Positions 34,901 to 46,831 are shown, numbered from the stretch's first letter. The stretch is DNA of 64,000 nt from Chrysomallon squamiferum (GCA_012295275.1 CM022677.1:8173630-8237629); one strand, 5' to 3'. Notes: generated from the sequence alone by a model not told the origin. A program made the numbers and translations.

Positions 34901-34966
<66 letters not shown>

Positions 34967-35030
34967 TAGTTACATTTTTCTTTCTCTGTATTTTCCTTTT
35001 TATCTTCTCTGATTCTTCTATGTTGTTGCT
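34668..35030. repeat. 178-bp tandem duplication in intron 1
   Basis: Two units, 34668-34845 and 34846-35030. Each runs from CTATTCTTGTTATCTCTTA-type sequence through (TTTA)n(ATT)n to TAGTTACATTTTTCT and TTTATCTTCTCTGATTCTTC. Copy A of the segmental duplication shows only the start of one unit. Confidence 0.85.
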
Positions 35031-35103
35031 ATTGTTATTATTGTTATTTATTTATTTATTAATTTATTTATTTATTATTTATTATTATTATTGTTATTCA
35101 CAG

Positions 35104-37010
35104 ATATGGCAACAGCTGCAAACTCTGATGATAATCTTTCGTGCTCCATTTGTAAGGAACTTTTCAAGAAGCCGCGAATATTATATTGTGGACATTCGTT
35201 CTGCACCAAATGCCTGCAGGACTATATAAGTCATAATTACAACAACGACAAACAAATCACCTGCCCGTTCTGCAGGCAGGATGTCCACATCCCAGACAGC
35301 ACGAAACAAGTGTATACACGGGCAGATCAATTCCCTATAAACCATTCACTACAGGACGCCACTAATGATCGGCTACAATCAAAGTTTTGTGAGTCAGCAG
35401 TGTTGTGTTTAGATTCGTTACAATAAAATACTAAAAAAAAAGAAAACATTTAGTGATTGTTTAACTAAAGATATTAACCATCACAAGCTAAAGAAATAGA
35501 GGAAACTTTATTTAATACATTTTTCTACTCAGAGTTTTAAAGTAGTTGAGCAAATAAATTCTAAAACTTCACATTGTAGACATATCTTTATTAATAATAG
35601 TAGTTCTAGTTAATTAATTAATTGACTTATTGATTATTTATTTATTTATTTATTTACTTCAGCTCAAAAGGGAGATCACATGTCAGTTCTGAGTTCTGTT
35701 TCTGAATGTCTCAAAACCTTTAAAGAAATTCTTCAGACAGAGATGGATGATATGATTGAGCAACTTCGCCAAGCCGTCGACATCAACGTCGTGGACACCA
35801 CAGAAGAGGTCAGAATGATTGGTAACACACTAATCACAGATTTTACTGCCGCAGTCCACAAAGAACAAGAAAGGTTAATAAGAGAAATAGAAAAATCTCA
35901 GAACTTTGTAAACTCAGAAATAGACAAATTATTCAATGAACACAAACATCTGATTGAGGAAAACGAAAAATGATAAAATTGGGGGAAGATTTGCTGAAAA
36001 GAAAATCAGAGTCAGATGTAAAAATTAATATTTCAAAATTCACCAAACTTCAAAACACAACTTCTGAGTTTCTGTCCAAATCTCGTTCCCAAATAGAAAA
36101 AGCAAAGTTTAAAATAAATCTGATAAAATCTGATAAAAAGGCAGAAATGTCAGTCCACATTGGAGAAATATCCACAAACATCCAAACAGACACACAAATA
36201 AACAGGCAGACAGACACACTCAAACACAGAGACACCATTAACACAAACACACAAGACGATGCATACAATACTTTTCCGTTTTCCCTGCTGGTGACAGGTG
36301 CAGGCAAAAGTAAAATTGTTGTTAGTGATTATAACAATTACTGTGTCAAATGTTTTTGTTTAGAAAGAAAATCACTGATAAAAAGATACAAAACTTCCTC
36401 TCAAACATGCGGTCTTGCTGAATCACGTGATCAGCGGGGTGATGTTGTTGTTGTTGTTGCTCTGCCATTTGAAAGTAAAATATTGTTTTTAAATTTGAAA
36501 AACTTCAAACTGGTAAAAACAGTTAACACTGTTAAAGGGTATTGGTATCTCGCTGTGTTACCTGGCAACCATCTCGCGGTCACTGATTACTTTAGTCAGT
36601 GCTTGGACATACTGACAGCCAGTGGTCAGCTCATTAATTCTATCTCAACAGATTTGATCCCCAGACCGTCGTGTCTCACAGTTCACGATCAATGTCTGAT
36701 TGTTGTGTCAAATCTAAACAGTGTAGTTTGTGTGACGTCATCAAGTGACGTCAAATGGGAGTCACGTGATTCAGACAAACTGAGAGGCTTGGCAGGTGTT
36801 ACATGTGACAGGGAGGGAAATATTTTTGTTTGTAGTGACGATAGAAATTGTGTTGTTCAGTTGTCACGAGATGGTAACATTACACGTGACATCCTCACTG
36901 ACCAGGATGGACTGTCCGAACCTTGGTCTGTCTGTTGTGAAGACAACAAATTGTACGTGGGAGAGAGCTACACTGGGCAAATAAAAATATTTACATGGTG
37001 TAAAAAGTAA
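35104..37010 (+). CDS. RING-coiled-coil-NHL TRIM-like E3 ligase, frame break
   Basis: Probable ubiquitin ligase of the TRIM/NHL type. Exon 1 (35104-35388) starts at ATG 35106 and carries a C3HC4 RING: CSIC, CGHSFC, CTKC and CPFC, residues about 12-60. The donor is TTTT|GTGAGT; the next acceptor, TACTTCAG at 35662, keeps the frame (split Ser codon). Exon 2 runs to the TAA at 37010. No B-box follows the RING; instead comes a coiled coil (about 35680-36150), a Thr/Asp/Gln-rich linker, then about 240 residues of NHL-like propeller blades (KIVVSDYNNYCVKCF, HLAVTDYFSQCLDIL, NIFVCSDDRNCVVQL). The frame breaks at an A5 run near 35966-35970: the first frame stops at TGA and the rest reads from an overlapping ATGA. 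This may be an assembly error, a pseudogene or frameshifting. It is about 540 residues overall. Confidence 0.8.
35389..35662 (+). other. Intron 2 of TRIM-like gene
   Basis: A 274-bp AT-rich intron with GTGAGT and TTACTTCAG ends and (TTTA)n before the acceptor. Confidence 0.8.
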
Positions 37011-37096
37011 ACTTCAACCTGTCTGCTAAGTTAATTTCACTTTAACTGTTTTCAAGTTGAAATCCACAGACATTTGTTTCTTTACATGAATTGATA

Positions 37097-37102
37097 AATA
37101 AA
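37097..37102 (+). terminator. Polyadenylation signal AATAAA
   Basis: First AATAAA after the TRIM-like stop codon, 87 bp downstream; this is a usual distance for a short 3' UTR. Confidence 0.55.
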
Positions 37103-37333
37103 CAGAAAATTAGTTATATGATTTATTTACTTATTAATTCAGTTAATTAAGTAATTAATTTAGTTGCTTTCTTTAAATTTCATCTTTTTTATTAAATATA
37201 ATAATTAATTATTAATTCATTATTTTTTTAAATTATGATTACTATTCTTAAAGTTTCGTTTAGAAATACTAAATTGCAAGATAAATTTCAAAAGAAAATG
37301 TGATTTACTTTTAACTTATTGTCATCCAGTTTT

Positions 37334-37447
<114 letters not shown>

Positions 37448-37494
37448 CAAGCTTTCATAGTGTCCACATCCAATGTTAAAAACTATTACTGCTA

Positions 37495-38190
37495 TTTCTA
37501 TTAATGACGCCGTCGTAGCTGTCGTAGCGGCGTTGTTCCTAGGTTTTTTTTTATTTCTCATTAGTCTTTAGCGCTTTTTATTAATTATTCCTCATACGTT
37601 CTGCATATTATTGTAATTTCTATTAATGTCGCCGTCGTTGCCTCTAACGTTGTTGTTCTCCTCATTATTTGTTTTCGTTTTTTATTCGCTGTTATTATTT
37701 TCTGGCCGTCGTGTACTTCCCATTATTTTTTTACTGTTTTTATTAGCTATTATTCTTACGATATTATTGTGCACGTCCTATATTAAGATATATTAATAGT
37801 ATTTTCTATTAATGTCGCCGTCGTAACGCCGTTGTTCCTGACGTTATTCAAGTACCTGTCATTATTATTTTACAAGTTATAAAATCTGTTATTTTTACCA
37901 TCCTATACTGGAATATATTGTTACTATTTGCCGTCGTAATGGCGTTGTTCTTAACGTTCTCGATGTAGTTTTCATTATTCTTTTACGCTTTTTATTCGCT
38001 GTTATTCTTACTTTCTGACCATACGAATCCTGTATTAAAATATTATTATTGTATCTATTAATGTCGCCGTCGTTGCCGTCGTAAGGGTTTTGTCTTAACT
38101 TCTTAGTGTCCGCATCCCATTAAAATGTATTATTAGTTTTTATTAATATCGCCGTTGTTGTCGTCATAACGGTGTTGTTTCTAACGTTAT
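37495..38190 (+). repeat. GCCGTCGT repeat cluster
   Basis: Six or more units with GCCGTCGTNGCCGTCGTAACG-like cores begin near 37505, 37626, 37812, 37928, 38062 and 38148. Each has a GTTGTTCCTAACGTT-like part and most are followed by about 60 bp of AT-rich linker (TTTTATTCGCTGTTATT). Spacing is irregular, 87-186 bp. CpG density is well above the surroundings. Two inverted units lie at 24560-24755. Confidence 0.8.
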
Positions 38191-39955
38191 TACTTACTTA
38201 GTTATTAATTTAATTATTTATTTCTTTTTTCATGTTTAGAGGAAAATAATGCAATATTCCTATTGCAACCAATCTTACTGGTCTTATAGAAGTGTTATTA
38301 TTTACTTCTCTATTTGTTAAACATAGAACATAATTCTTATAGATAGGTATATACTATTCCAATCTATTAATAAATATTATGTTCTGCTTCTAGGACTAAT
38401 GTTAAATTACTGCTTCAAAAATGTTTTATTTCTATATTTAAAAATCTATCTGAAAAATGAAAGAAGCATCAAATTCCACTAGTGTTCATTAAAATAGTTA
38501 GTCTTTTCAAACAAATCACAAAAACATAATTAAAAATATGGAGAAATATTTCTATGCACAGTGACAACAATGACAGACTTTCACTGGAATTGTCTCATCT
38601 ATGAGAAAGGTTTTTATTTTTACTATATGAATCAAATAAAAATGTCAACATGAAAACATTAATGAAATATACATATTTATATAATGTGTTAATTCTTTGA
38701 GTGTTTGAATGAAAGTAAAATATCTCATTCATCTGAATCTCTCATTCACTTAGCTGTCTTTATAACTTGTCTCTGTCTCATTTGTATCTCTAACTTGTCT
38801 CAGTCTAATTCAGTTGTCTCTGCCTCATTCACTTGTTTCTATCTATCTCTATTTATAATTATTTTATTTATTTGTTGTATTTACTGTTTATTATTAATTA
38901 TTATTTAAGTTTTGTTTTTGTTTTTGCTTTTGGTTGGATATAGTTAGAAATTAAAGTGAAAAACAGAGCTAGAAGTGACATCACTGTATTTCAAACTCAA
39001 TGCGCAGCCAAGTTAACTAAATTTTCAGCATAATCAAAACAGTCTTAAATTCCACCACAACGTTAGACAAATTTGGACTGTTGACATCTATAGTTTGTTA
39101 ATCAAATGGTTGTTAGAATGAGCAAAAATAAATATCAGATTTGTGGTTATTAGTAACTTAATTTTCACTACTAACAGATTTTGTAAAAAATATTTGATTA
39201 TTGTTACTTCACTTAATATTTTATGAAGAGAGAATAAAAAGTACAACTCACACCAGCTATTTCTAGAGAGAATTCATTTAAATTATGTAAAATAAAGTAT
39301 TATTTTTATTTTATTATAATTATTATCTTCTTTAATTATTATTATTATTATGATTATTATTATTATTATTATTATTATATTCCTATTGTTATTTCCATTC
39401 TAGTTATTATTGTTATTATTATTACTATTGTTATTATTGTTATTACTATTATTACTATTATTATTGTTGTTCTTGTTATTATTATTATCATTGTATTATT
39501 ATTATTATTATTATAATTAATTCTGCCTGTCATTATTCACTGGGTTTCTTCACTTGGAAATAAAACTAAACAACTTTCTTAGCTGAAATAGATGAGATTT
39601 TTTACTGCATACAAAGTAACATTAAACATGATAATGCCCATTTAACAATTTGTAAACTTTACCATCATGATCATGTCTGTTTTTTATAAAGTAACTATTC
39701 ACACCAGCCCACAAAAACATTTACATATTATTTCAGATTCAGTATGTGCCTTTACAATGTCTTTGTGTACGTTTCTACCAAATGCCAAATGGGAAATTTA
39801 ATTAAATTTAAATACATTATAGGCCACCAAATGAGAAATTTATATCATCTAAAATATATTTAAATAAATATGTTGACACAATCTAATTTTAATGAATTTT
39901 TGTTTGAGACAGGAGCTGACAAAAGGGAAATTTACATATATTTAAAACATCTCAC
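38191..39955. other. Intergenic or MCC-like intron
   Basis: No exon is recognised. It is AT-rich with TTA/TTG trinucleotide arrays at 39330-39520 and degenerate CTGTCTCATTCACTTG-type repeats at 38740-38830. Confidence 0.5.
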
Positions 39956-40287
39956 TCTCCAGCAGAACACACAACACTTCATCTGTCATCTGATCAGAGT
40001 AGTTAATAGCCAACTGCAGCGCTGTGTTGTTAGACTCATACTTCCCCATCAACACCGTCAACCTCTCTGAGTAGGACTTGCTCTCATTCAGTGTCAGGTT
40101 AGCCAAGTCATTCTGTGACTTGAGGTGGTCAATTTTGCTCTGAAGTCTTTCAAACTCAATTTCAAAGTCTTTAACTTTGGTTTCTCATCTCAGAACCACA
40201 CTTGTACAAAGTCTGAACAATTTCCTGCATTTTAGAACAGCCCTGTAAACTCTGCACTAAATGTTCGACTAATTTCATATTTGGAAG
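39956..40287 (-). CDS. MCC: MCC-like protein, exon with frame lesion
   Basis: On the minus strand this exon runs from a CTTCAG acceptor to a GAGA|GTGAGA donor. It reads LVEHLVQSLQGCSKMQEIV, then ERLQSKIDHLKSQND and VLMGKYESNNTALQLAI. As I recall MCC (the coiled-coil protein mutated in colorectal cancers), these match its VAEHLAHSLQDCSNIQEIF, RLNSRIEHLKSQND and GKYESNATALRLAL regions. The part before and the part after about 40185 are in different frames: one base too many, or two missing, near GAAACCAAAGTTAAAG. The end is also shorter than human around YSEQCIEAYELL. MCC proteins link to Wnt/NF-kB signalling and cell polarity. Confidence 0.75.
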
Positions 40288-40858
40288 CTGAAGTAGAAAA
40301 AATAAGCAAAGTTTAAATTCAGTTAAAATCATATCGGATGTCATGAAAAATAATATATCAATGACTTATTCTGTGTTATTTTCTTAAAAATCTATTTATT
40401 TTAGTTGATTTGAAACAGTATTACCTTAAAGCCAGAAATATAAGGTTAAAAATAATGAATAATAATTATGTATTATTGTTAAAACTGTATTTATTTGTGT
40501 TATTTGATTTGAAATGACTGTAGTTGGAAAACATTTGTAAATTTAAGAATCCATTAAATTCATACTTGAAATATTGAAAAATATGTCAGTGAATCATTTT
40601 CTGTCAATTTCTTTTTTGTTGTGAGGTGATATGATTTGAAATTACCACCATAAAAAAACAAAACAAAAAGAAAAAAAGACTTTAATGAATTAAAACATCA
40701 TACTGGAAATTATGAAAAACATGTCTATAAGTTATACAGTATCACTGCAAACTTTTAATTTTGTTTTTCACATTTATTCAGTCAGATAACAATATACTGT
40801 CAGTATATTCCAATTTAAGTTTTAAATGTGTTAAGCATAAGATATAAATTTGCTAAAA

Positions 40859-40908
<50 letters not shown>

Positions 40909-41073
40909 AAGAACCAAAAAAAAGGATAAATGATTTGACAAATGAATTAGAACAGATTAAAATGATGTTAAATATAAAATTATCTGATTTGATTCTTTTC
41001 TCTTTGTTTTATTGGGATAAAAACACCAATGTGAACACAGACATATAAAGGAAGAAAGCAAAATGAGATTTAC
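40288..41073 (-). other. MCC-like intron
   Basis: AT-rich intron. The segments around 40300-40460, 40500-40610 and 40680-40760 look like diverged repeats of one another (CATCATACTGGAAATTATGA-like). A (GT)n run is at 40861-40909. Confidence 0.5.
40861..40909. repeat. (GT)n microsatellite
   Basis: About 24 GT units inside the MCC-like intron. Confidence 0.97.
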
Positions 41074-41185
41074 CCCAAGGGAGGTAATTTCAGCACCAAG
41101 AATCTGTCTGTCTCCAGCACATATTTTTAATTTCTTCAGTTCTGCTATTTTAGCTACAGGAAACTGATCACTGCCTTCAGTGGTC
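41074..41185 (-). CDS. MCC: MCC-like protein, exon
   Basis: Minus-strand exon between TTCACAG and GGG|GTAAAT, 112 nt. Entering in phase 2 it reads TTEGSDQFPVAKIAELKK, then DRQILGAEITSLG. This parallels the human NDIPIAKIAERVKL ... DRPVLGSEISSIG stretch as I remember it. Its phases fit both neighbours exactly, giving SLG then LPNMKLVEHL. No lesion is seen. Confidence 0.8.
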
Positions 41186-41501
41186 CTGTGAATTAAATAA
41201 ATAAATAAATAAATACTAATATTTACATAACTTAAATAATGCTACACTGTCAAATACTTTTAATAAGTAAATAAGCAGCAAATCATATGACATACAATAA
41301 AAAGAAATATACAAAGTAAAAATAATAATAATAATAATAATACACAAGTTTTTCACATATATATATATATCCATTTTCAATTCCTTATTTCCTGAATTTG
41401 TATATTCTCAAAGTTCCATATATAAAAATAAACACAACATACAAATGTGTCTATCTCCATTGATTCCTTTATAGCGATGAATAACAAATGTTTGTTTATA
41501 C

Positions 41502-41605
41502 CTCTCTCCTGTATTCACTTGTGACTTTGTTGGTGTTGATGTTCGACTGTTCATGGGACTAGAAGACAAATCTGTCAGAGGTAACTTATCCTGTAACTCT
41601 TTCAA
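41502..41605 (-). CDS. MCC: MCC-like protein, exon
   Basis: Minus-strand exon from CGTTACAG to GAGAG|GTATAA, 104 nt. It reads LKELQDKLPLTDLSSSPMN, then SRTSTPTKSQVNTGE. This is the Ser/Thr/Pro-rich linker after the first coiled coil; human MCC has RVRELQTRLQ and later PSTGEL here. The final AG joins the G of the next exon to make Arg. Intact. Confidence 0.75.
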
Positions 41606-41639
41606 CTGTAACGAAAATGTAACAATTTATTCTCTCTTT

Positions 41640-41790
41640 AAATGTAACAGTTTATTCTGTAACTCTTTAAACTATAACATAATTGTAACAGTTTATCCTC
41701 TATCTCTTTCAACTGCTATAAAAATGCAAGTTTCAATTGTAACAAAAATGTAACAATTTATCCTGTAACTCTTAAAAATGTAACAAAAGC
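41640..41790 (-). repeat. Tandem copies of MCC exon start and splice site
   Basis: Upstream (in gene sense) of the exon at 41502-41605 are about three degraded copies of its 3' splice site and first bases. On the plus strand they look like TTTATCCTGTAACTCTTTCA followed by ACTGTAAC, near 41650, 41694 and 41757. Two still show an AG and GAGTTACAGGAT-like exon start. Confidence 0.65.
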
Positions 41791-41902
41791 CATATTATAT
41801 AACTGAAGGAAAATGGAGTCTTAATAATTAAGATTACTTATGTTTTGTGTTTTAATTCTATCTACAAATAAAAATGTAAATATAATCATTATGCAGAGTT
41901 AC

Positions 41903-42164
41903 CTTTCTTTTCAACTTCTCCCTCTCATCATTGACATATTCAATATGGCTACATAGCTGTGTAAGTTCTATTTCCTGTCTGCCTGTCTGTTCTTGTAGAG
42001 CATTGTTTTCTACTCGCAGTGAGTTCACCTCCTCCTGCAGATACTTTGAGCATTGTGATTTTCAGCATCTTATTTGAGATGTTGAACGACGTTGCGATCA
42101 TCAGACACATTGTGGAGGGGAAAGTCTTTTCTTTCTGCAATGGCTGACTCCAGTTCTGTGACAA
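41903..42164 (-). CDS. MCC: MCC-like protein, exon with stop and frameshift
   Basis: The donor is strong (AGAAAG|GTAACT). The 3' part reads LQEEVNSLRVENNALQEQT, then NDEREKLKRK, a coiled coil matching human LREENESL ... REERDRLRRR as I recall it. The 5' part reads VTELESAIAERKDFPL in another frame and ends at an in-frame TAA (VVQHLK*). So the exon as drawn has a stop and a shift near 42040-42075. An alternative acceptor at 42035 (ATCTGCAG|GAGGAG) would skip both lesions and shorten the exon to 41903-42034. Either the copy is decaying or the short exon is real. Confidence 0.6.
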
Positions 42165-43196
42165 CTCAGGAAAATTCTGTGTTTATTTCATTACCTATTT
42201 CTAAAAAAAAAATATATATATATTTTTAAATTAATGTATAATTATTCTCAATTATAATTTGGGTATATACAGTTATTTTGTACTTTTTTTTAATTCATTC
42301 TGACAGTAAGTAAATGAGTAATGTTTCATTATAAGTTTAAATTGTATTAAAATCAATGAAGAACAGTAAACTCATGATATTTTACAATTGAAAAATAACA
42401 AACCTGTACTGTTTCATTTATGTGACTGAATTGCATTAAAAAAACAGCGAAGAACAGCAAACACACTGTAAACTGAATAAAGACAAACTTGTAATATTTC
42501 TTTATGTTTCAAGCTACACTGTACTGTTTCATTATGTTTCCAGCTACACTGTACTGTTTCATGACATGTTTAAATTGCATTAAAAACAGTCAAGAACAGC
42601 AAACTCATATTATATATTATTTCACATCTGTCTAAAACTACTGACCTGGTATTAATCTGCTGTTATTATGAATTCCACATGTAATTTTGTCTCAATCAAC
42701 AAACACATCCACACACAGACATAAACAGGGAGGGGGGAATCAATCTACTGGACCATACTTACCTTTAACAACAAATCTACCATGACAACAATTAATACTG
42801 ACAGCTACATCTACCAACAGACAGAAATGAGTCACAGTTACCTGAGTGTGACCTCTGACAGACCTGCAGACACACAACAAAATGTACACAGTAATAAAAC
42901 TCAAGTCATTAGCATGCAGCTACTGCAGTGTCCATCACCACAGAAACTCCAGCCAGTTCTCATACCTCACAAAACATGCAAACTTTCAGCAACCACATGA
43001 AACACAATCAAAACAGCACTTCACTTATCAACATGCTAGACTCAGCTGCCACTAAACACAAAACCTAAAACCAAAAACTGCACTAACAAAATATCCACTG
43101 CATAAAAACAAAAAAAAAAAAAGAAAACAGCAAAATAAAACTAAAAATAGATAACCATTTAATAACAAAGAAAATCATTCAAATATTGGTACTCAC
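42165..43196 (-). other. Upstream MCC-like intron with internal repeats
   Basis: No secure exon. Three diverged copies of an AAATTGCATTAAAAACAG plus AAGAACAGCAAACTCAT block occur near 42333, 42421 and 42565. A 36-bp tandem CAGCTACACTGTACTGTTTC unit lies at 42510-42570. A strong minus-strand donor TTAAAG|GTAAGT is at 42772. Confidence 0.5.
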
Positions 43197-44548
43197 ATTC
43201 AACAGCCAACTTCAGACGCCACATACAGAAGATAATCACATCTTGTAAAATCTTTTACACTGCCTGACAGTCTCATGTTAGAATAAAACATACAAACACT
43301 TGAAATACAGACAAAAACCTACACATACTAAAATACTGTGTAAAAATCCACTCTCAGTAATAAACATCTCATGAAGGATCTAGGCCCTGATCAACCCTTT
43401 AAAACTCACCTTTCACATAAATTTTTTTTACATAACAGTCAGCCATATTGAAATGGAGACTGGTGTGGGTGAATGTTGCAATCAGCAAATAGTAAAGAAA
43501 TAAAATCAACATTAGTTACACCTTTCATCTTGAAAACCCAAAATCATATTAGTAACAAACTAAATAAAAAGCTTACCAAACTCAGAATCAACTATCAAAT
43601 CTAAAATCAAACACAAAATAAACACAACACTAAACTGTAGTTGTGGAATTTCTGAAACCATGAAACATTACTTATTTCTCTGTCCACATTTTTCCAGTGG
43701 CCACCTAATGCTACATGACACATTCAATAAATTAAACATTTAATTTACATTTTAAAAAATCTTGATAGCAACGGTGAAAAACTGAGAGCCAAACTTTAAT
43801 TCAAACAAACAAATAGACACAAATGTTTTACTAAATAAATTCAAAAACATAACATAAAATAGCAGAGACATATAGGTTAAAACAAATAAATAAATATCAT
43901 ACCCAGTAAGTAACAAAAAAAAAAGCAAATACACCAACACAAAACAAATAAATAAATTATTTAATTAACAGATCAACTGACTCACCAGCTGATAGATTTG
44001 CTGACACACAGTTTCAGAAGATTTTTAAAAATTCCACATTTTCTTGGCACAAGAAAGTAAACTGGCTCTGGCTGGTTTGGGCTGTTTGGAATGTGAACTT
44101 TCTGTACTGACAAGTGAAACTGAAGAAGACAATTAGCTTTTTCTTAAAAATAAAAATTAAAACAAAATTTAAAATAACAAACAAAAACATACTGCAATAT
44201 AAAATCAATTAATCTAAGAATTAATACAATATCCTTAAAATTATATTTACTCCTTTAAATATGTTTCAGAACAGATTCCAGTAAATATCACTTAATCTGT
44301 TAGAAAAATTACTCATTATTCAAATGAATTCTTACCCTGTGCAGTAGCAGTCTGTTGATACTCCCTCCAAAGTGAAGATTTAGTCTCACATGCAGACAGT
44401 GTTTTCAAATTACTCCCTTTGAATCCTGCGACTGACTCAGACAAAATTAGTCAAAATCTTGAGTAAAATGCTGCAGAAATTGAACTATCCTTTTCTCTCT
44501 CGGAGTTACCATTCAGTCTGCAGTGCTGTGAATTTGTTCTGACTAATG
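43197..44548 (-). other. Five phase-compatible exon candidates
   Basis: Minus-strand candidates 44510-44548, 44336-44425, 43986-44106, 43410-43459 and 43197-43241 have AG/GT borders, most with strong donors (GTAAGA, GTGAGT). In order they keep one open frame: LVRTNSQHCRLN, FKGSNLKTLSACETKSSL, VHIPNSPNQPEPVYFLV, LHFNMADCYVKKIYVK, VIIFCMWRLKLAVE. This does not look like the MCC N-terminus I remember, and each piece is short, so chance is possible. They could be upstream exons of the MCC-like gene or of another transcript. Confidence 0.25.
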
Positions 44549-44890
44549 CTGTAAAAAGCAATAAAAGACATAAGCAGACCAAATGTCCTCTAGAGAAATT
44601 ACAAATTAAATGCTTGCTTAAATAGGAAAAATACACACAAACACATTCACACACATCCACATGAGTGCTTTGAAGAACTCCCAGAAATACAAATGAAGGA
44701 AAAAAAAAAAAAAAAAATCAAATTAATAAAAAATAATTTTCCTATTCAAAAAAATCATTTTAAAAATGAATGAGTCTTGTTTATCTAGAAAAAATATATT
44801 ACAACTGATTTAACACTTAAATTTTTTTTTATTTCCATAGTTAATTCTGTCACAGTCTCTAATAAATAATAATATTCTAGAAGAACTTAC

Positions 44891-44929
44891 TTTTTTCTTC
44901 TTCTTCTTATGAATATCTATTACCGACAT
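44891..44929 (-). other. Possible first coding exon (MSVIDIH-polyLys)
   Basis: Minus-strand ATG at 44929 in TTGAAAATGTCGG, 13 codons reading MSVIDIH then six lysines, ending at AAAAAA|GTAAGT. The phase (0) does not suit the chain just downstream. It is a plausible start of an unidentified gene, but short and low in complexity. Confidence 0.2.
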
Positions 44930-45311
44930 TTTCAACTTGAGAAAAAAATGTCATACTGTCTTTCAAGCCGATCATTATGCTCGTTATGTCATTAAGCACA
45001 AGGCTCGAAATTTAAAAAGAAACAAATCAGTATGGTTTAGTCGCCTAAAAAGTATTTTTTGGATCATCTCTTTTTTTCTATAAGTTACAACATAAGAGCC
45101 ACTATTAATAATTTTACAGCAAATATTTATTTCACATAAAAGGTTTGTTCATTAATTCGATCATTTAAAACTATCGGCTTACCTTAATTAGTCAACATCT
45201 AAACTGAAATTCGAAAATTCTTTATTAATTAAAATCGCCACAAACATTTAGTCCTGGTTATATAAATCAGCTGGTAATACATTTTCAAACAAACCTTGAC
45301 AAAAATGGAAT

Positions 45312-45361
<50 letters not shown>

Positions 45362-46780
45362 TTATAGTATTATACGCTTGGATTTTTCAAAAGAAATAAA
45401 AATTAAAGCAAAGCAACGTGAAATGACAGTGAGTAAAGTTTAGCGTGTGAAAACGAAAAACAATAGCAAATACAAGATTATAGAGTTATCTTCCATGATA
45501 ACTTGTTCCGTTAACCAACCGATAATTATTAACGTAACGCTCTAAAAGTTTGCTAAATTTGTTCGTTGGCTTCACTTTAGCCATTTAAAGGTGGAATTTG
45601 TTAGGAAAAAAATAGCAATTAGTTTCAGAGTTATATCCTATGATAATTTGTTCCGTTAATCAACCGATAATCCTTTAACGTACTGTTTATAAATTGATGT
45701 TAGCAAATTATGTAAGCCGATACGTCCAACATATGGAACTATGGGAAATTGTTTTATGTGAAATAAATATTTCGATAAAATGATTATAAAATTATTATCT
45801 TGTGTTATAACTTAAAATATCCTAAATATCTCCCCGATATGATAATCAGTTGTATTAACCATAAGTGAGAATGTTGATCCAGATATCACTTCTCCCCTTC
45901 CATTTACTTGTGGTCCTTTTATTGAGACAGAGCGGGATTGAATATGACAGCTGATGCAGGAGTGATGCTGTATTATTAATTTGTTTCTTCTTTATTTTTT
46001 TTATTTTTTTTTTATGTGTTATTATCTTTGCAAACAATAAATATTTTGAGCTGATATTATTCTATTGTAAAAATATAGTTTAAGCGCATTTTAGGTATTT
46101 TCTCAGAATAGAATGTTAAAAGTCGAGTTAGACAGACAGAGTAGTAATTTTACATCTCTATAATTAATTCTGAATAGAAGGTTTGGCTGGGATTTGATCT
46201 CTAAGCCTGTTAGTTCAATATTTGGATGACATCACTCACTGTTAAAATATATATTTGTTTGCGTTACTATTGCAGAATAATTAATGAATGATTGTAATAA
46301 GTGAGGAAATGTATGAATTTAAAATATGAGGCAAAAGCCGGAATGTTACTGGGTCTTTTTTTAATTTTTCTTTTTGTCCTCATGTTTCTGTTTCACTTAT
46401 ACATGTTTTTTCTCTTTGATCATCTTCCTCCTCCATTTGTGTTTTTTCTTTTTTTTTTTTTTTTTTTTTTCCCATCAGTTTATTTTTCCTAGGATTATTA
46501 GTATTAATATTAATATTATTATTATTATTATTATTGTTGTTGTTGTTGTTGTTTTTGTTATGATTATTATTGTTGTTTTTATTGTTATTGCCATTATTAT
46601 CGCCATTATTATCATTTACTATTATTGTTATTTTTAAAAATAAATATAATTTTTTCCGTTTCTGATGTTGCCTTGTTTCTCATTATTAATACATTTTTAA
46701 GATAAATTTGAATGAACTGTTACGAATGCAATAAACATATCTACCAAAAACTTTGAACACATTCCTGTAATAGTAATCTA
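44930..46780. other. Intergenic
   Basis: No gene is supported. It contains a two-copy direct repeat (45463-45560 and 45611-45700), (AAT)n at 45317-45361, T-runs at 45990-46015 and 46448-46470, and TTA/TTG arrays at 46500-46640. Confidence 0.6.
45463..45700. repeat. Two-copy direct repeat, 148-bp spacing
   Basis: Both copies carry CAAT-GCAA..., AGAGTTAT-TCC-ATGATAA, TTGTTCCGTTAA-CAACCGATAA and a following TTAACGTA. Copies differ at many sites. Confidence 0.75.
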
Positions 46781-46831
46781 AATGTTCCAATGAAGAAATG
46801 TGTGAATGTTGTTTATAATTTTCATTACACT

